Assembly: GCA_019237595.1 (NCBI GenBank)
Contig: JAFAGU010000054.1
Span: forward strand, 1 to 60,189
From: Betaproteobacteria bacterium
Lineage (GTDB): Bacteria; Pseudomonadota; Gammaproteobacteria; Burkholderiales; SG8-39
Direction: 5' to 3'
Length of the DNA: 60,189 bases
Below, piece by piece: positions 49,287-57,588 of this stretch (within the stretch, counting starts at the first letter, position 1; the number at the start of each line of letters is the position of its first letter). The translations under genes and the position numbers were made by a program. The notes under the pieces were generated by a model. It ran no database searches and was not told the DNA's origin. It worked only from the letters and a program-made list of their open reading frames with translations.

Positions 49287-51338
49287 CTAGTCTTCGACAT
49301 GCGCGGCCGGCTTGTGCGCGGCGACGAGCCTCTGCTGCAGCTGCGGCGGCGTCGGCTCGTAGTGGCTGAACTCGAGGCTGTAGGACCCGTGCCCGGCCGT
49401 CAGCGACTTCAGGCGCGCGGGAAAGTGCTCCATCTCGGAGAGCGGTGCCTGGGCGGTGATCTGCACGAGGCCGGGCCGCGGCGCATCGGAGCCTTTGATG
49501 TGCGCGCGATGGCCCGACAGCTCGCCGGCGATGTCGCCCATCTTCTCCTCGGGCGCCGTGATCTCGACGTTGACGATCGGCTCGAGCACTACTGGCCGCG
49601 CCTTCGCTAGCGCGTCGAGGAAGGCCTTGCGCCCGGCAGACATGAAGGCGACGTCCTTCGAATCCACCGGGTGGCTTTTGCCGTCGTACACGGTGACGCG
49701 CACGTCCTGGATCGGGAAGCCGGCGACGAAGCCGGTCTCGAGGACACTGCGCACGCCTTTTTCCACCGAGGGGATGAACTGGTTCGGGATCGCGCCGCCC
49801 TTCACCGAATCGACGAACTCGAAGCCCTTGCCGCGAGGCAGGGGCTCCACCTTGAGGAAGACTTCGCCGAACTGTCCGGCGCCGCCGGTCTGCTTCTTGT
49901 GGCGGTTGTGGCCCTCGGCCCGCGAGGCGATCGTCTCGCGGAAGGGGATCGCCGGCGGGCGCGTGTCGAGCTCGAGCTTGTATTGCGTCGAAATCTTCTC
50001 GAGCACGGTCTTCAGGTGCATCTCGCCCAGGCCGCGCAGGACCGTCTCGTTCGCCTGCGCGTTGTGCTCGAGCCTGAAGCAAGGGTCTTCGGCGAGGAGG
50101 CGGTGCAGGACATCCGAGACCTTCTGCTCGTCGCCGCGCTTCTTCGGCTGGACCGCGAGGCCGAACACCGACGCCGGCAGCTCGAGCGGCCGCGCGTGCA
50201 CGTGCGCATCCGATGGCGAGTCGTGCAGGATGTGGTCGAACTGGATCTCGTCGACCTTCGCAATCGCGCAGATGTCGCCCGGGAGCGCCTCGCCCACCTC
50301 GACCTGCTGCTTGCCGCGCAGGAGATAGAGGTGCCCGGGCTTCACCGGCTTGCGTCCCTCGCCGATGTAGAGCTGCGTGCCGGGCGTAAGGCGACCCTGG
50401 TGCACGCGGAAGATCGCGAGCCGGCCGACATAGGGATCGATCTCGACCTTGAAGACGTGGGCGAGCACGTGCCGGCCCGGGTCCGGGATGGGCTGCAGCT
50501 CGGTGGCCGCGCCGCCGCCTGCCGGCGTGGTGATGTATGAAGGCGGATTTCCCTCGGTCGGGTTCGGCAGCAGCTCTACGATGACGCGCAGGAGCTCGTC
50601 CACGCCGGCGCCGGTCTTGGCGGAGGTGAAGACCACCGGCACGAGGTGTCCTTCGCGCAACGCGCGCTCGAGCGGCTCGTGGAGCTCCCCAGGGCTCACT
50701 TCGCCCTTCTCGAGGTAGGCCGCCATCAGCTTTTCGTCCACTTCGACGACCTGGTCGACGAGCCGGCGATGCGCTTCCTCGACCGAGGAGAAATCCGCCT
50801 CGCCCGAGGGCGCGAAGAAGCAGTCCGAGACGCGCGTGCGGCCGCCGGCGGGCAGGTTGAGCGGCAGGCACTCGCGTCCGAAGGCCGACTGGATGTCGGC
50901 GAGCAGCCGCTCCGGGTCGGCGCCCTCTCGGTCGATGCCGTTCACGATCACGAGCCGGTCGAGCCCGCGCTTCGCCGCCCACTGCATGAAGCGGCCGGTC
51001 ATCATCTCGATGCCGTTCTGCGCGTTGATCACGATCGCCGCGGTTTCCACGGCGGCGAGCGCGGGAAGCGAATGGCCGAGGAAATCCGGATAGCCGGGCG
51101 TATCGAGCAGGTGGATGCGATGGTCCTCGAAATCGAAGCTAGCGACGGCGAGCTTCAGCGAGTGATGCAGCTGCTTCTCGATCGGCGTGTAGTCGCAGAC
51201 GGTGGAGCCTCGCTCGATGCTTCCGGCTGCCGGCACGGCGCCCGAGCGCGCCAGGAGCGCTTCGGCGAGGCTCGTCTTGCCGCTACCCGCCTGGCCAACG
51301 AGGGCAAGCGTCCGGATCCGCTTGATGGAATGGGGCAC
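49287..51338 (-). CDS. Elongation factor G-like GTPase (EF-G2 type)
   Basis: 683 aa with the EF-G domain order. The P-loop is GQAGSGKT (15-22) and G3 is DTPGYPDF in place of DTPGHVDF; the His to Tyr change removes the usual GTP-hydrolysis histidine. The NKxD box reads VNGID, lacking the Lys. Domains III-V follow, with GLGEMHLKTVLEK and PVVLEPIVNVEI. It is thus probably not the main translocase but a paralogue with altered nucleotide use. It begins at GTG after GAGGAGG. Confidence 0.9.
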   Translation of the reverse strand: MPHSIKRIRTLALVGQAGSGKTSLAEALLARSGAVPAAGSIERGSTVCDYTPIEKQLHHSLKLAVASFDFEDHRIHLLDTPGYPDFLGHSLPALAAVETAAIVINAQNGIEMMTGRFMQWAAKRGLDRLVIVNGIDREGADPERLLADIQSAFGRECLPLNLPAGGRTRVSDCFFAPSGEADFSSVEEAHRRLVDQVVEVDEKLMAAYLEKGEVSPGELHEPLERALREGHLVPVVFTSAKTGAGVDELLRVIVELLPNPTEGNPPSYITTPAGGGAATELQPIPDPGRHVLAHVFKVEIDPYVGRLAIFRVHQGRLTPGTQLYIGEGRKPVKPGHLYLLRGKQQVEVGEALPGDICAIAKVDEIQFDHILHDSPSDAHVHARPLELPASVFGLAVQPKKRGDEQKVSDVLHRLLAEDPCFRLEHNAQANETVLRGLGEMHLKTVLEKISTQYKLELDTRPPAIPFRETIASRAEGHNRHKKQTGGAGQFGEVFLKVEPLPRGKGFEFVDSVKGGAIPNQFIPSVEKGVRSVLETGFVAGFPIQDVRVTVYDGKSHPVDSKDVAFMSAGRKAFLDALAKARPVVLEPIVNVEITAPEEKMGDIAGELSGHRAHIKGSDAPRPGLVQITAQAPLSEMEHFPARLKSLTAGHGSYSLEFSHYEPTPPQLQQRLVAAHKPAAHVED

Positions 51339-51428
51339 GGCGTTCCTCCTCGCGGCAGAGTGTCCCGCGAGGCCGAGCTTATTTCAAGGGCGCCGGCGCG
51401 TGCTATCGCCGATGCCGCGGGCCGCGCC

Positions 51429-51851
51429 TTAGTGCGGGCAGGGCGGCAGCGGAGCGGGCGGGCAATTCGGGCCCCGTGGGGCGGCCGCCGCAGCCGCCTG
51501 GTTCTGCTGCAGCTGCTGCTGGTTCTGCGCCGCGGATTTCGCGCCCGAGGCGCCTACCAGGAGTGCGCCCGCGCCGGCGACGGCCCCGACCACGAGGATC
51601 TTCGACTCGATGAAGCCCATGTCGACGAACCGGCTGAAGGCTTGCGAGTCGACGCTGAAGGACTGGTAGTCGCGCCGGCCGCGCAGCGCGAAGCCCCATA
51701 CGGGCTGCTGCTCCTTCGATGTCTCGCCGTCGAGCGGGATGCGCAGGAAGATGAACGTCTCGGTCGCCGGCAGGTCGCGGAAATCGCCCCCGCTCGCCTG
51801 GAGCGGCAGCCATGCGAGCGCGCACAGCGCCGCGAGGATACAGGACTTCAT
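51429..51851 (-). CDS. Secreted hypothetical protein with Gln/Ala linker and Pro-rich end
   Basis: 140 aa: signal peptide (about residues 1-21, ending QASG), a soluble region with FIFLRIPLDGETSKEQQPVWGFALRG, a hydrophobic Gly/Ala segment (ILVVGAVAGAGALLVGASGA) that may span the membrane, then AQNQQQLQQNQAAAAAAPRG and a short Pro/Cys tail. No family recognised. The 96-bp gap downstream of its neighbour and the 90-bp gap before the EF-G-like gene show no clear signals apart from its AAGGAG ribosome site. Confidence 0.6.
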   Translation of the reverse strand: MKSCILAALCALAWLPLQASGGDFRDLPATETFIFLRIPLDGETSKEQQPVWGFALRGRRDYQSFSVDSQAFSRFVDMGFIESKILVVGAVAGAGALLVGASGAKSAAQNQQQLQQNQAAAAAAPRGPNCPPAPLPPCPH

Positions 51852-51947
51852 GAGGGCTCCTTCGATGCGGAAAGGAGCGTAAGGCGGGCTCGCCTACACG
51901 AGCTACCGCGAGAACTTCGTCACGCTTGGCCCGCGCGGCCGGTTTTC

Positions 51948-52991
51948 CTATTTCTTCGTGTCTTCTTTCTTCGCGAGCATCTCCGCTCGCGGCTTGAGCG
52001 TGTCCTCGAGCCTGGACTTCGGCACGAGCAGGACGTGCTCGGCGAGGATCTTGTCGCGCGGCGCGCCGGATGACGAAGAGACGGAGAGATAGTAGTTCTC
52101 CCCGACCAGCTTGCCGACCCTCAAGGTATAGGAGACGCCCGCAAGGGTAGTCGCCTCGACGATCGTCGGCCGATCGAGCCCGCTCGCCTGCAGGTCGTTT
52201 TTCGCCTCGGTCGGCGCGACGTCGGCAAGCTCGAGCTGGCCGAGCACGTAGGAGGCGGCGTTTGCGCGAGTGATCTCGAGCTTTTCGGCCGGCTTGGCGC
52301 CGACGAGCTTCCAGTCGGCGTTGTCGCCGCTGCGCTCGACCTTCCATCCGCTGCCGTCCGGGAACCGGACCGCGAGCGTCCCGACCTTCTCGATCTTGAG
52401 CACGTTGCGATCGATCCAGTCGGCGCTGCGCGGGCTCGCCTGCACGAGCGGGTCGGCGACGATGAGGACCGTGCCGGGCTCGTCCGGCCGCTGCACGAAG
52501 CGTCCGTCCGCGGGCGCGCGCTCCGCGTTCTCCGGCTCGCGGCTGAAGTATTTCTTGCCGACGATGAGGCGCGCGAGCGGCTTGGCGTCCGCGCTCCGGA
52601 ACTCCACCAGCGTGCCGGCGCCTTCCGCGCCCTTCGCGGGATCCTGGACCTGCAGGCGCGAGCGGTCCTTCTCGCCGATCGGCTCGCTCGTGCCGACCTT
52701 GAGGTCGATCGCCTTCAGGACGAAGTCGCGCACCTTTGCGACATCGGCCGGAAAGCCGCCGCGTTCGGCGAGCGCCCAGCCGTCCTCCTTGCGCTCGAGC
52801 GTGAGCGCGCTTTTCGGGTCGGCGATGCGGATGGACGCGACCTCCGCCGCCTTCAGGTCCTTGAAGACCTTCTGGCCGAGCACCGCGGCGTTCGCGGGCC
52901 GCTCAGCCGCTTCCTGTCTCTGCAGGAGGAGCGCTCCGCCGCCGAGGGCGACGAGGAGCACGACGAGGATGGCGAGGGCCCGTGCGCTCAT
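51948..52991 (-). CDS. DUF4340-domain membrane-anchored protein
   Basis: 347 aa with one N-terminal transmembrane helix (MSARALAILVVLLVALGGGALLLQR) and a periplasmic beta-rich region of two similar halves typical of DUF4340 (for example LTLERKEDGWALAERGGFPADVAKV and WKVERSGDNADWKLVG). Such proteins often accompany Gld-type ABC exporters. ATG at 52991 is preferred over the longer upstream start because it places the helix at the N-terminus. Confidence 0.82.
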   Translation of the reverse strand: MSARALAILVVLLVALGGGALLLQRQEAAERPANAAVLGQKVFKDLKAAEVASIRIADPKSALTLERKEDGWALAERGGFPADVAKVRDFVLKAIDLKVGTSEPIGEKDRSRLQVQDPAKGAEGAGTLVEFRSADAKPLARLIVGKKYFSREPENAERAPADGRFVQRPDEPGTVLIVADPLVQASPRSADWIDRNVLKIEKVGTLAVRFPDGSGWKVERSGDNADWKLVGAKPAEKLEITRANAASYVLGQLELADVAPTEAKNDLQASGLDRPTIVEATTLAGVSYTLRVGKLVGENYYLSVSSSSGAPRDKILAEHVLLVPKSRLEDTLKPRAEMLAKKEDTKK

Positions 52992-53004
52992 CTTTCCCCT
53001 GCGC

Positions 53005-54876
53005 TCACGCCGGCCGGGCGCCGCGGGCCGCGCGCCGGCGGCGCACCAGCGCGACGACAAGTCCGGCGAGCGCCACCAGGATCGGCATCACGGCGATGTT
53101 GGCGACCTTCGTCCAGAAGACGAGGGCTTCCGCGTCCTGGCGCAGGTTCTTGCGCACTTCCTTGAGCTGCAGGCGCGTCTCGGCGACCGTCTTGCGGAAG
53201 CGCTCGAGCTCGGCCTGCTGCTCGGGGGTCATGATCTGGCCGCCCTTGGCGCCCGGCGCCGACGCGCCTGCGCCCTGAGCCCGCTGCAGCTGCTGCATCC
53301 GCGCGGTGGTCTTCTGCAGCTCGGCCTCCAGCGCCTGGATGCGGCCGAAGTACTGCTGTTGCGCGTTGGCCTCGAGCTCGCGCACGACGGTGAGCGGCCG
53401 GAAGGTCGCCGCGCGGCTGCGAAGCGAGATGAGGTCGTCGCCGGCGCTGAACTGCTCGACGAGGCCGAGCGCGAAGGCGAGGTTCCCGTTCGAGGGCACG
53501 ACGACCTTGCGGCCGAAGACGTCCTGCACGTCGACCGCCGCGCCGTCGGCGAGCATGTCGACGTCCGCGACGAGCACGACCGCGCCTTCCTTCGCCGACT
53601 GGCGCAGTTGCGGCGTGCCCGCGACCGGTTTCTTGTCCTTCTCGTTCAGGAGGCCTTCGGGGAACGCGGTCTTGAACTTGCCCGTGAGCCGCACCGCGAG
53701 CGGGAATGCCCGTCCCGCAGGCTGGAAGTTCGCCGTGGCTTCGTTGCCCGACTTCGTCGCCGCGGCGGTGTCGACGAGCATCGCTCTCTGAGAGCTGTGC
53801 AGGAGCGTCGTCGCGACGAGCCCCTCGGGCGGTTTCGCCTCGAACGCGCCGCCGAACGCATAGAGCAGCGTTTCGATGGACGAGGTGACCACGTCGTCGC
53901 GGTTGAAGGCCGTGCGGTTGAGCGAAAGCACCGTCGGTGTGTAGCGGTTCCCGCCGCCTGAGCCGAAGACGACATCCGACACCACCTTCTCCGCGGGAAA
54001 GGCGATACCCCAGGCCTTGAAGAGCGTCGGCAGCGTGGAGCCCGAGGGCTGAGGCGGCATGCCGGGCATCTGCCCCTGGTCGAAGTAGCAATAGGGATCG
54101 ACGAATGCGACGAGCTTGCCGCCGCGCAGGACGAACTGGTCGAGCGCGTACTCGGCCTCCGGCGGGATCCCCTGCGGGTGGATGACGAGCAGGACGGCGA
54201 GCGCCGGATCGATCTCCTTCGCGGTGAGCGGCACCTCCTTCACGTCGAACTCGCGCCGCAGCTCGCTCGCAAGCACCCAGGGCTCGGAGCTCTGGCGCGT
54301 AAAGGGATTGAAGCGCTCGCCCAGGACCGGAAGCCCGGCCATCACGCCGACCTTGGGGCGCTCGGGCTGGCCGACGCGCGAAATCGCGCGCACGAGGTCG
54401 TATTCGAGCAAGCGCTCGCGCTGCGGCGAGAGGGCGCCGATCACCTGCTTGCGATCGAGCTGGCTTACCGAGGCGCCGAGGTAGAAGGTCTCGCCGGTCA
54501 CGAGCTGCTGCGGCTCGATGCCGTCGAGCTGCGCCGCGTCCTCGATCTCGGAGTCGGGCTTGGGATCGAGCCGCTCGACGACGAGCTTGTCGCCTGCCTC
54601 GCGCTTGAGCTCGTTCACGAGGTCGGAAACGCGCTGCGCGAAGCTGCGAAGCGGCACCGGGACCGCCTCGCCCTGCGAAGCGTAGAGCTTCAACTTCACC
54701 GGCGCCTGCAGGCCCTGCAGGATGCGCTTCGTGCCAGGGGAAAGGGTGTAGACCTTTCCATCCGTGAGGTCGACGCGTGCCGGCGCCTTCGAGAGCAGGA
54801 AATTCGCCGCCACGAGGACGAGGAAGAGGGCGACGAGGCCGAGCGCCGAATACAGGACTTGTCCTGAGCGTTTCAT
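53005..54876 (-). CDS. GldG-like ABC exporter auxiliary protein
   Basis: 623 aa with transmembrane helices near both ends (about 8-29 and 595-613) and a large periplasmic domain of the ABC_transp_aux type, with VDLTDGKVYTLSPGTKRIL, FDVKEVPL, and LVAFVDPYCYFDQGQMPG. A predicted coiled coil (about 510-590, ANAQQQYFGRIQALEAELQK) precedes the last helix. It forms a complex with the ABC permease and ATPase encoded upstream; gliding motility itself is not implied. Confidence 0.85.
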   Translation of the reverse strand: MKRSGQVLYSALGLVALFLVLVAANFLLSKAPARVDLTDGKVYTLSPGTKRILQGLQAPVKLKLYASQGEAVPVPLRSFAQRVSDLVNELKREAGDKLVVERLDPKPDSEIEDAAQLDGIEPQQLVTGETFYLGASVSQLDRKQVIGALSPQRERLLEYDLVRAISRVGQPERPKVGVMAGLPVLGERFNPFTRQSSEPWVLASELRREFDVKEVPLTAKEIDPALAVLLVIHPQGIPPEAEYALDQFVLRGGKLVAFVDPYCYFDQGQMPGMPPQPSGSTLPTLFKAWGIAFPAEKVVSDVVFGSGGGNRYTPTVLSLNRTAFNRDDVVTSSIETLLYAFGGAFEAKPPEGLVATTLLHSSQRAMLVDTAAATKSGNEATANFQPAGRAFPLAVRLTGKFKTAFPEGLLNEKDKKPVAGTPQLRQSAKEGAVVLVADVDMLADGAAVDVQDVFGRKVVVPSNGNLAFALGLVEQFSAGDDLISLRSRAATFRPLTVVRELEANAQQQYFGRIQALEAELQKTTARMQQLQRAQGAGASAPGAKGGQIMTPEQQAELERFRKTVAETRLQLKEVRKNLRQDAEALVFWTKVANIAVMPILVALAGLVVALVRRRRAARGARPA

Positions 54877-54883
54877 GGCCGGA

Positions 54884-55618
54884 TCAGCCCGAGCGGTGCG
54901 CGCGCAGGATGACGCTCGTCGCGAAGAGCGAGAAGCCGATCACCGAGGCGAAGTAGACGAGGTCGCGCGTGTCGATGACGCCGCGCTGCAAGCCGTCGAA
55001 ATGCGTGACGACGGAGAAGGCCGCAATCGTATCGACCACCGCCGGGCTCGCCCACCGCACCAGCAGGTCGGTGACGGGATTGAATCCCGCGAGGACGAGG
55101 AAGAGGCAGATCACGATCGAGACGATGAAGGCGACGACCTGGTTCCGCGTCATCGCGGAGGTCATGCAGGTGATGGCGAGGTAGGTGCCGGCCAGGAGGA
55201 AGCTGCCGAGGTAGCCCGCGGCGATGACGCCGTTGTCCGGGCTGCCGAGCACGTTCACCGTGAGCACCGCAGGGAAGGTGAGGAAAAGCGCGAGCCCGAG
55301 GAAGAGCCACGACGCCAGGAACTTGGCGAGGATGGCCTGCCAGGTCGCGATGGGAAGCGTGAGCAGGAGCTCCAGCGTGCCCGAGCGCCGCTCCTCGGCC
55401 CAGAGGCGCATGCCCACCGCGGGCACGACGACGAGGAAGATCCAGGGGTGCCAGCCGAAGAACGCCGCGAGGCTCGCCTCGCCGCGCTCGAAGAAGTTGC
55501 CCGCCGTGAAGGTGAAGAAGCCCGTGAGGAGCAGGAAGATCACGAGGAAGACGTAGGCGATGGGCGAGGCGAAGTAGGCCCCGAGCTCGCGCTTGACGAG
55601 CGTCCAGACGATCTTCAT
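54884..55618 (-). CDS. ABC-2 type permease, GldF-like
   Basis: 244 aa with six hydrophobic segments and the GldF/CcmB-like opening MKIVWTLVKRELGAYFASPIAYVFLVIF, then RLWAEERRSGTLELLLTLPI, a typical ABC-2 cytoplasmic loop. The ATG overlaps the ATPase stop, and the GldG-like gene follows after 7 bp. Substrate of the exporter is unknown. Confidence 0.88.
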   Translation of the reverse strand: MKIVWTLVKRELGAYFASPIAYVFLVIFLLLTGFFTFTAGNFFERGEASLAAFFGWHPWIFLVVVPAVGMRLWAEERRSGTLELLLTLPIATWQAILAKFLASWLFLGLALFLTFPAVLTVNVLGSPDNGVIAAGYLGSFLLAGTYLAITCMTSAMTRNQVVAFIVSIVICLFLVLAGFNPVTDLLVRWASPAVVDTIAAFSVVTHFDGLQRGVIDTRDLVYFASVIGFSLFATSVILRAHRSG

Positions 55619-56538
55619 CGCGCCTGAGCCGTGTCGGGAAGCGTGATGCGGCGGAAGACTTCGTCCAGCTCGCCTCGCTCGCTGTACATGCCTTCGACCC
55701 TCCAGCTGCGGCGCCCGACGAGGTCCACCACCGCCTGGGCGAGTTGGGCGGGCGTCTGGTCGGCCTTCGGAAAGATCCTGAAGGCCTCGCCGACCTGCTC
55801 GACGCGGCCCAGCGCTTCCAGGTCCTCCTTCATCGCGCCTTGCGCCTGCAGCGTGACGGCGCCGTGAAGCGTCGACATCGCACGCAGATCCTCCGGCGTG
55901 CCATTGGCGACGATCTTCCCGCGGTCGATGATGATGGCGCGCGTGCACGCCGCATCGACTTCCTCGAGGATGTGCGTGGAGAAGACGATCGCCTTCGAGC
56001 GCCCGAGCTCGCGGATGAGCTGGCGCACCTCGTGCTTCTGGTTCGGATCGAGCCCGTCGGTCGGCTCGTCGAGGACGAGCACGTCCGGATCATGGATGAG
56101 CGCCTGCGCGAGGCAGGTCCGATGGCGGTAGCCCTTCGAGAGCGTGTCGATCGATTGATGCAGGACCGACTCGAGGAAGCAGCGCTCCACCGCGCGCGAG
56201 ACGGCGCGCTTGCGCGCCTCGCCTGCGAGGCCCCGTACCTCGGCGGAGAAGCGCAGGAAGGCGCCCACCGTCATGTCGGGGTAGGCCGCCGCGTTCTCGG
56301 GCAGGTAGCCGATCAGGCGCTTCGCTGCGATCGGCTCCGCCTCGATGTCGTGGCCGCCGACCGTGATGCGCCCGGACGTAGGCGGCATGAAGCCCGTGAT
56401 CATGCGCATGGTGGTCGACTTGCCTGCGCCGTTCGGGCCGAGGAAGCCGAGCACCTCGCCGCGCTCCACGGCGAACGAGATGCCGTCCACCGCGCGCTTC
56501 GCGCCGAAATCCTTGACCAGGTTCTCGATGGTGATCAT
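55615..56538 (-). CDS. ABC transporter ATP-binding protein, GldA/CcmA-like
   Basis: 307 aa. Walker A GPNGAGKST (34-42), Q-loop region, signature variant LSKGYRHR, Walker B VLVLDEPTDGLDP and H-loop STHILEEVD are all present. The C-terminal 80 residues form the extra domain of the drug/Gld-type exporters. ATG at 56538 is chosen because homologues begin MITIENL; an ATG 15 bases earlier is possible. First gene of the four-gene exporter operon. Confidence 0.92.
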   Translation of the reverse strand: MITIENLVKDFGAKRAVDGISFAVERGEVLGFLGPNGAGKSTTMRMITGFMPPTSGRITVGGHDIEAEPIAAKRLIGYLPENAAAYPDMTVGAFLRFSAEVRGLAGEARKRAVSRAVERCFLESVLHQSIDTLSKGYRHRTCLAQALIHDPDVLVLDEPTDGLDPNQKHEVRQLIRELGRSKAIVFSTHILEEVDAACTRAIIIDRGKIVANGTPEDLRAMSTLHGAVTLQAQGAMKEDLEALGRVEQVGEAFRIFPKADQTPAQLAQAVVDLVGRRSWRVEGMYSERGELDEVFRRITLPDTAQAR

Positions 56539-56573
56539 GTTCGAGGGCCGCAATTATCGCCGAATTGCGGCGC

Positions 56574-56579
56574 TACAAT
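56574..56579 (+). promoter_or_regulatory. Candidate -10 box for the Bug receptor gene
   Basis: TACAAT lies 31 bp before the ATG and is followed by CCGCGCCTCTTCC, close to the bases after the -10 boxes at 12720 and 18473. A GGAGG site stands between it and the start codon. Confidence 0.5.
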
Positions 56580-56610
56580 CCGCGCCTCTTCCGCCATTGG
56601 AGGCACGGCC

Positions 56611-57570
56611 ATGAAATTGGTTCTGCGCGGGATTCTCCTGGGAACGGCGCTCGCCGCGAGCCTCGCCTGTGCGCAGGAATATCCCTCCAAGCCGGTGCGC
56701 ATCGTCGTGCCGTTCGCGCCCGGCGGCGGCTCCGACTTCATCGCGCGCTTCATCGCCCAGCGGCTTTCCGATTCGACGGCGAAGCAGTTCGTCGTGGAAA
56801 ACCGCCCGGGCGCGGGCGGCGAGCTCGGCGTCGAGGCCGGCATCAAGTCGCCGCCCGACGGCTACACGCTCACGCTCATCGCCTCGAGCTACACCGTGAA
56901 CCCCTCCATCTACAAGCTGAGCTTCGACCCGGTGAAGGACATCACGCCCATCATCCAGCTCTCGCAAGGGCCGCTCGTCGCCGTCGTGCGGCCCGATTTC
57001 CAGGCGAAGACGCTGAAGGAGCTCATGGCCATGGCGAAGGCGAAGCCCGGCCAGGTCAACTTCGCCTCGTCGGGGCAGGGGAGCGTCATCCATCTCGCCA
57101 CCGAGCTCTTCGCGAGCATGGCCGGGATCAAGATGAACCACATTCCCTACAAGGGCACGGGGCCGGCGCTGACCGACACGCTGGCAGGACAGACCGACGT
57201 CTTCTTCAGCAGCACCGCGAACGCGATCGGCCACATCAAGGGCGGGAAGCTGCGAGCGCTCGCCGTCACGACCGCGAAGCGCATCCCGGCGCTCCCGGAC
57301 GTACCCACGGTCGCGGAAGCCGGCGTGCCGGGCTACGAGGTCGTGCTCTGGCACGGCCTCATTGGGCCCAAGGGCCTGCCCAAGCCGATCGTCGACAAGC
57401 TGAACGCCGAGGTGGCGAAGGCGCTCAAGCTCCCCGAGACCGCCGACAAGCTGCAAAGCGACGGTGTCGCGCCCGCCGGAGGCTCGCCCGAGCAGTTCGC
57501 GAAGCAGATCGCGAAAGAGATCGGCGTCTGGCGCAAGGTCGTCGCCGACGCCCACGTGAAGGCGGAGTAG
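56611..57570 (+). CDS. Bug/TctC-family periplasmic solute-binding receptor (second copy)
   Basis: 319 aa; signal peptide of about 21 residues (ending LACA-Q), then EYPSKPVRIVVPFAPGGGSDFIARF, VENRPGAGG, PPDGYTLT, HIPYKGTGPALTDTLAGQ and PDVPTVAEAGVPGYE. It is only moderately similar to the copy at 6594 and again lacks tctAB partners. Its own promoter and ribosome site are good. TAG ends it directly before apparent coding sequence of the flavin oxidase. Confidence 0.92.
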   Translation: MKLVLRGILLGTALAASLACAQEYPSKPVRIVVPFAPGGGSDFIARFIAQRLSDSTAKQFVVENRPGAGGELGVEAGIKSPPDGYTLTLIASSYTVNPSIYKLSFDPVKDITPIIQLSQGPLVAVVRPDFQAKTLKELMAMAKAKPGQVNFASSGQGSVIHLATELFASMAGIKMNHIPYKGTGPALTDTLAGQTDVFFSSTANAIGHIKGGKLRALAVTTAKRIPALPDVPTVAEAGVPGYEVVLWHGLIGPKGLPKPIVDKLNAEVAKALKLPETADKLQSDGVAPAGGSPEQFAKQIAKEIGVWRKVVADAHVKAE

Positions 57571-57588
57571 GCCGCGCACGACGTCCTC

